DNA of 64,000 nt from positions 186,001 to 250,000 of the forward strand of contig JANBVO010000016.1 of NCBI GenBank assembly GCA_030052745.1. The letters are read 5' to 3'. This DNA is from Pleurostoma richardsiae. Its lineage: Eukaryota; Ascomycota; Sordariomycetes; Calosphaeriales; Pleurostomataceae. The position numbers and the translations under genes were made by a program. This document shows, piece by piece, positions 58,413 to 64,000 of this stretch (positions within the stretch are counted from its first letter, which is position 1; the number at the start of each line of letters is the position of its first letter). The notes below the pieces were generated by a model. That model saw only the letters and a list, made by a program, of their open reading frames with translations, searched no databases and was not told the origin of the DNA.

Positions 58413-59159
58413 GGTGTTATGCGGTGTGTTGGGTTGCGAGACTCCAGGAGCTGGATGTGCGCTTGCGTCACCGACCAGAAGTCACGTAAGTACTAATTCC
58501 TGGGTACGATTTCCATAGATGCTTCGAACATGATATATCGCATATTAGCAGCCTGAATCTGGAATCCAGTCCACGTATTACGATGTTTTGTATCTCAGAT
58601 CGCGGCGGTGTGGACTGTCGCTGTCGTTTCGTCCCAAAACTCCGATAAGCCAGCATTGCCGATCCTGTGTGCCCAGCCCGGCGGATGCCTATCGGCGACT
58701 TCCTACAGGCTGCAAGCAAACTCTTTTATGGATAAGTCCGCAAGGACACCCTTTATCACGTGGCAGAGTCGTCAGTCTTTTCGATCCTCCTATGATCTCT
58801 CTGGCAGGGTACCATCCTAAGAGGGGGGAGGGGAAAGGGGAGCGCTCTGGGGCTCGCAGCTCGGACTGTTTGTCTCGGAGTTTTGGACAGAGTCGAATGG
58901 CTGTATACCTGGATGGAAATGTAAAGGTCTTGACTCCCTAGGTCTGTCTCTCTTCCTTTCGGTCTTGATTAGCCGCAGGTCTCTCGTTCAATATAAATGC
59001 GGCAGACAGTGCTGATATTGGTATAGAAAACACTTCGCTATAATTATCTTTCCCGCCGCACCATCTCCTAAATTACCTATCGGAATTTATATCTTACAAC
59101 TTGCCCAATAAGATTCCAATTTCTGATCTGTCCTATTAAGCTAAACATTTTGGTTTATC
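58413..59159. promoter_or_regulatory. Bidirectional promoter, CoA-transferase/AtuA
   Basis: 747 bp between divergent ATGs. TATAAA at 58992-58997, about 160 bp before the AtuA start. No other element defended. Confidence 0.45.
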
Positions 59160-61390
59160 ATGACTGCAAAGAATGATTGGCGAGTTGGTGCGCTCGGCAT
59201 CAGGCCTGTGCGTGTAGCTAACTGCTCCGGCTACCATGGTATGAGAGCAATGTCTTGGCCGCAAAGGAATGTGTAAGATGGGCTGACAAGCGAGCTCACA
59301 GGCGATCCAGCTAGGGAAATGTATAAGCAGGCCACTCTCGGTGATGTTGATTTTATCACTGGCGACTACCTTGCTGGTTTGTTTCCATGTTGATGCCCAC
59401 GAATCTTACCATCGCAGCCTCGAGCATTTGCTAACAAGAATCAAGAGGTCAACATGGCAAACAACGCTGAAGCTTACACGCAGGGAAAGCACCCTGGCTA
59501 CGAAGAGACTGCCTGGGAAGGTCTCCAGCAGACAATAGATGTTATTGCCCAAAAGCGCATCAAGATTGCCATCAACGGAGGCGCCCTCAACCCCGAAGGT
59601 CTCGCTGTTAAAGTGGCAGCACTGGTATTTTAGCTATCTTTCTTTCGTTGAAAATGACCGTCTGATTCTGTCTTAGGTCAAGGAGAAAGGATATGATTTG
59701 AAGGTCGCGTATGTCTCTGGTGACAACCTGCTACCCAAGCTCGGGAAGTACATGCCTCAGCAAATAGAGAAGGCGTTGCCTCATCTCGATTCTCGGAATC
59801 ATCACGTCACTCTGACCCCCGAGTCGTTTATGTTTGCCCGGGAGCGTAAAGAACCTCGAGAGATTGTTTCGGCGAACGCCTATCTGGGCGCTCGTGCCAT
59901 CTATGGGGCTTTCCAGAAGGGCGCCGACATCATCATCTGTGGACGTGCTTCGGATGCAAGCCCCGTTATTGCCTGCGCGTGGTACTGGTGGTCTTGGAGC
60001 GCCACAGACTACGACAAACTGGCTGGGGCTCTGATTGCTGGTCACTTGATTGAGTGTTCGGCATACGTTACTGGCGGTAACTTTGCCGGGTTCGACGCCT
60101 TCGATATTGATCGCTTTATTAATCCTGGCTTTCCGATCGCCGAAGTTGCTCAGGATGGAACTTGTGTTATCACGAAGCACCCAGGCACTGATGGCATGGT
60201 CACCGTTGATACCTGCAGATGTCAGTTGGTCTATGAGCTCCAGGGCAATGCCTATCTCAACAGCGACGTTAACGCCTACCTGGATGATATCTCGATAGAA
60301 CAAGTCGGCGAAGACAGGTATGTTGGCAGCACGTCGAGAGCGCGAAGTAAAAGTACCGTATTGACTGATCTGAAGAGTTCGCGTTTTTGGAGTCCGCGGT
60401 GCTCCGCCACCGGACACCACCAAGCTCGCAGTCTTCTACAAGGGTGGATACGAAATGCAAGCGCTGTTCAACGCCACGGGTTATGCTTGCGACAAGAAGT
60501 TTGCACTCTTTGAGAAACAACTTCGATTCTTCTTAGGCGAAGAGACCTTGGAGGACTTGGACACTTTTGAACTCCAGCAGTACGTTGCCCTAGGACAAGT
60601 TTCTAGCCTCACGCTTGCTAACACTTAAGTGCCTAAGAATCGGTGTCCCCGCCACAAATCCACTCAATCAGAACAGCAGCACCGTCTACTTCCGCCTTTT
60701 CGCCCAGTCAACCAAGGCCGAGTCCCTACAGGCAATCAACCGTGCTGTACGCGATATCTCGCTGAAGCATTTCTCTGGTTGGTAATTGGCCGCCGTTGAA
60801 TTGAGCCACTCTTGCTGAGATATGATGCAGGTTTCCACAGCTCACTGGACGTCCGCACAGCGACACCCCGTCCTTATCTGGCATACTACCCAGCCCTGTG
60901 GCGTCAGTCCGATCTTGAAGAGCGCTTTCATTTCGTGAGTGCAGATGGTACGACTGATTCGTTTGACACAACCCGACCGTCCAAGTTCGAGGGTCTTGGC
61001 GAGCGTGAATCTTACGACACCGAACAACCTGTCAATATGAAGGGTGAGCTTCGCAAGGCCCGCCTCGGGGATATCGCGCTCGGCCGCTCCGGCGACAAGG
61101 GTGCAAACTTGAACTTCGGCCTATTTGTTCATACTCAGGCCGAGTGGGAGTGGCTGCGTTCGTACATGTCTCGTGCCAAGGTCCAGGAGCTTTTGGGAGA
61201 CGACTGGTTGTCGGGCTTCTCTATTGAGCGGGTTGAGTTCCCCAAAATTTTTGCTGTACACTTTGTTGTGTATGGTATCCTTGGTCGTGGTGTTAGCAGC
61301 TCCAAGCGTTTAGATGGCTTCGGAAAGGGCTTTTGCGACTACTTTAGAGAGAAGGTTGTCGAAGTCCCCGTCAGTATTCTGAAGAAATGA
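59160..61390 (+). CDS. AtuA-family protein (DUF1446 plus ferredoxin-fold C-terminal domain)
   Basis: Seven exons, 59160-59238, 59302-59376, 59446-59624, 59677-60317, 60376-60579, 60638-60777 and 60831-61390, give 625 residues. The DUF1446/AtuA domain starts at about residue 15 (RPVRVANCSGYHGD), with GDVDFITGDYLAE, IKIAINGGALNP, KVAYVSGDNLLPKL, ADIIICGRASDASPV and GAFQKG/ECSAYVTGGNFAGF, all conserved. The C-terminal about 110 residues, LGDIALGRSGDKGANLNFGLF onward, form the AtuA-like ferredoxin-fold domain. In Pseudomonas AtuA belongs to the acyclic terpene (citronellol/geraniol) utilisation operon, but its exact reaction is not known. A CoA-linked catabolic role fits the adjacent CoA-transferase. 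Confidence 0.9.
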
Positions 61391-62432
61391 GTTAGGAGTA
61401 CTTTGATATCAACCCTGGGATTGAGTCTGGCAAGACCTCGGGTACCGATGTTAGCTGGCTAATAATTTACAAGATCTACCCGTGGCTCGATTAAAGTCGA
61501 TAATTAAAGATTCCCTGGCATAATGTGTGATCAGTATCACTACAGCCATCCCGCGGTGGCCATTGAGAAAGAATTTGGTGTATCACTTCCATACCTACAG
61601 CACATGACACCTCACATCAAGGTTGTTTGTCCACTTCACTTCGCGCCTCCTTATAGTCTAGAATTCTCAGATATTTCGTAAGTAATTTACTGAACCCTCT
61701 GTCTTGCGGACTCCCCTCAACTTCTACAGCTTGTCACGGGGTTCAAGGGTTCGAAAGGCAACCGTAGCGGTGAGTGGAATATGGCCTGCGAGACGGTCCT
61801 AAACAGCAGTTCTAGCCTTCATCTCACGCTTTTCTTTGAACTATTGAGCACTCGTTCATGGCGCGTAGAATCTCCAAATCTGGCAGTCCTCAAGCAGTGG
61901 AGTTCTCAAGAGCTGCATAGGCCTCCTCAGTTGATATCTAGCGTTCACTGTCGCAGCTTCGCAAGGTCGACAAATTTCGCCGCGGAGAAAATACTTAGTA
62001 CTTCCTAGTCCAAAATTCCCCCGGAACGGCTGGGCTTCAGGTGGCTTGGAGATTTTCGACCCCCGGATTGGTGGTTTTGTGCCCGCACGCGGTACAGGCT
62101 AAGGGGTCTAGTCTCGACTCTATCTCCACCGTACCTCGTCTATGTTTGCGATGCTACTCTCAGTCACGCAACGAGCTCCGCCTGCCCCCGGACCCCAGAT
62201 TCCGGCAGACTGTGGGGGTTGCATTGTCATGACACGCCAGACACTCTCTGCCCAGTTCGGCGGTCTCCTCCTCTTCAAAGGCCAATTCAGGGAGCATACG
62301 CATATATAATCCACGGTGTTGCTACCGAACCCACGATTCGTCTATGGCACCATACGGCCTCCCAGCAGTTCCTGGAAGCATCGAAGCTCTTCGTCTTAAT
62401 AACATCATAAGCATTCTAGTTGCGCATCGATA
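61391..62432. promoter_or_regulatory. Intergenic upstream of the last transporter
   Basis: 1042 bp. TATATAA at 62303-62309, about 125 bp before the ATG, and a GTGGGG CreA-like hexamer inside the G run near 62211-62218. No gene recognised in the left part. Confidence 0.4.
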
Positions 62433-64000
62433 ATGCTGACTCTAGGAGGAAAGGCTGAGGCTGGGCCTACGCCCGCTGTCGCCGCAACTTCCGAGCACCT
62501 GGAGGAGAACCAAGTATCCGGCTCCCCCCGAACCGCCAACGTCACCTTTCACGATGTCTGGAGGCACAGGAGAGTTCTGGCTTGGTGTGAGTCCCTCTTA
62601 TACCTTCACTAGCACAATCGTCTACCGTCCACTACTTACAAAATGGTTCGCCTACACCCCAGGCCTCTACATCTTCCTTATGCCCGTTAATTTCGGCTAT
62701 GAGAATGGAAACGTCGGCAACCTTCTCGCCGTCGAGGCTTTCCTTCGACATTTCGGAAAGGAGGCAGATGGGCAGCTCGTCATCTCGGCCAAGGACCAGC
62801 AGATCCTGAACGCCGCTGCCACCGTCGGCATCTTCGTCTCCGCTTTCGCTACGGGCTTCATCGCCGATTTCCTCGGCCGCAAGAAGACCATAATGCTCGG
62901 ATGCGTCGTGTGCGTGGCAGGCGTCCTCGTCCAATACTTCAGCAAGACAATCCTGCATCTCTTCGGCGGCAAGGTCGTTGCTACCTTCGGCTTTGGACTG
63001 GGCCACTCCCTAGGTCCGGTCTTCGTGGCAGAATTGGCGCCCGTGCAGCTCAGAGGGATGTGCCTGACCTTGGTGGTACGTGCTATCTATCATCTGCTTC
63101 CCCGCCTGCTGAGTTTCACTCGCTGATTCTCGTGTATGAAGAACACCATGATCGTGCTCGGCCAATGGCTGAACTCCCTTGTCGTGTACGCCTGCTCCGA
63201 CCGGCCGGACGACTTCGCCTGGCGCATACCCGTCATCACCCAGATCATCCCGCCCGCTCTACTCCTTATTGGCATGCCGTTTCTGGCTGAATCACCGTCT
63301 TGGCTCATCATTAGGGGCCGATTCGAGGATGCGGCCAAGTCATTCCGCAGGTTCAATGGGCCCGACTTCGACGTCGACGGCGCCATGGCCCTTGCTACAA
63401 CTGCTGTCGAGCAGGAGCGCGAGCTGGAGCGGGCGCAGTCGTCGTGGATGCAGTGCTTCAAGGGCTCCGACGGCCGGAGAACGCTCATAATCTGCATGGT
63501 TTACATCGCGCAGCAGTTCATAGGAGTGAACTTTATTGCTGGCTATTTGACGTGAGTATCATCCATACATCACTCATAGCGGAGCGTGAAGATGAATGAA
63601 CAGGATACCGGGAATAGATGGAAGATGCTGACAAGCCCGCCAAATAGTTATTACTACCGACTCGCTGGCGTGAACAACCCCATCGGCATGGCACAGGTGG
63701 CCTTTGCAATCCAGCTCTTTGGCAATATCTGCTCATGGTTTCTGGTGGACCGCGTTGGCCGCCGGCCCATGATTGTCGGGGGCACAATCGTTATGACTTG
63801 CGGCCTGCTTCTCATCGGCGGCATTAGCACCATTGGCACCAAGCCAGCACTCACCGCCACGGTGGCGTTCATGACTGTCTGGGGTTACCTGGTACGTGTG
63901 CACTCTCCACCCCTCTTAAGCAACAGGCCGTCACTAATCCATCTCCCCTACCGAACAGTACCAGGCTACCCTAGGCGCCGTCGCTTACGCCGTCGGCGGC
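62433..64000 (+). CDS. MFS sugar porter, cut by the right edge
   Basis: Five exons are visible: 62433-62586, 62663-63075, 63142-63551, 63648-63891 and 63959 to the edge, still in frame. The hydrophilic N-tail (about 45 residues) leads to VLAWCLYIFLMPVNFGYENG in TM1. The family marks are DFLGRKKTIM, VFVAELAPVQLRGMCLTLV, FLAESPSWLIIRGR after TM6, QQFIGVNFIAGY in TM7 and DRVGRRPMIVGG. QQFIGVNF replaces the QxxGxN wording only slightly. It resembles fungal sugar/polyol or quinate porters. It lies downstream of the AtuA gene in the same direction and may import its substrate. The C-terminal third is outside the window. Confidence 0.88.

Overview
The window looks like nuclear DNA of a filamentous ascomycete (Pezizomycotina). 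Most genes are split by introns of about 50-120 bp with GTRNGT-type donors, CTAAC-like branch points and YAG acceptors. The gene content is typical of the group: Zn2Cys6 regulators, MFS transporters, NmrA-like proteins, an ankyrin/CorA-like protein and SDRs. I could not place the species. Gene models were assembled by hand from reading frames, splice signals and family motifs. Each intact model closes in frame from ATG to stop, except the last, which runs off the right edge.

Left part (0.4-7.8 kb) is an aromatic catabolism group. A maleylacetate reductase and an intradiol (hydroxyquinol-type) dioxygenase are divergently transcribed, followed by two different quinate/shikimate dehydrogenase-like genes and an NmrA-like gene. 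The two dehydrogenases would act early in quinate/shikimate breakdown. The dioxygenase and reductase would carry hydroxyquinol to 3-oxoadipate.

Middle part (8.4-39 kb) is mixed accessory content. It holds a Fungal_N-type protein of unknown function, then a Zn2Cys6 regulator divergent from a monocarboxylate-type MFS carrier and followed by an ACC-synthase-like aminotransferase. Next come a 13-exon ankyrin/CorA-like protein, a broken LaeA-like methyltransferase, a small VOC protein, a large AAA ATPase and a DUF7708-like protein with a heptad coiled coil. It ends with a tail-to-tail SDR pair and a second NmrA-like gene. Several of these architectures recall fungal self/non-self or stress proteins.

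Right-centre part (39.4-53 kb) is the most coherent cluster: a sugar-porter MFS, an L-arabinitol/xylitol-type polyol dehydrogenase, a transketolase/dihydroxyacetone-synthase-like enzyme and a xylose-reductase-type aldo-keto reductase. It closes with two related fungal-specific regulators placed tail to tail, one with and one without a zinc cluster. Together they suggest a pentose/polyol oxidoreductive pathway feeding the pentose phosphate pathway, with dedicated uptake and control.

Right end (53.5-64 kb) holds a Zn2Cys6 regulator, a class III (CaiB/BaiF) CoA-transferase divergent from an AtuA-family protein, and a second sugar-porter MFS cut by the window edge. This looks like an acid or acyclic-terpene-like catabolic group whose substrate is unknown.
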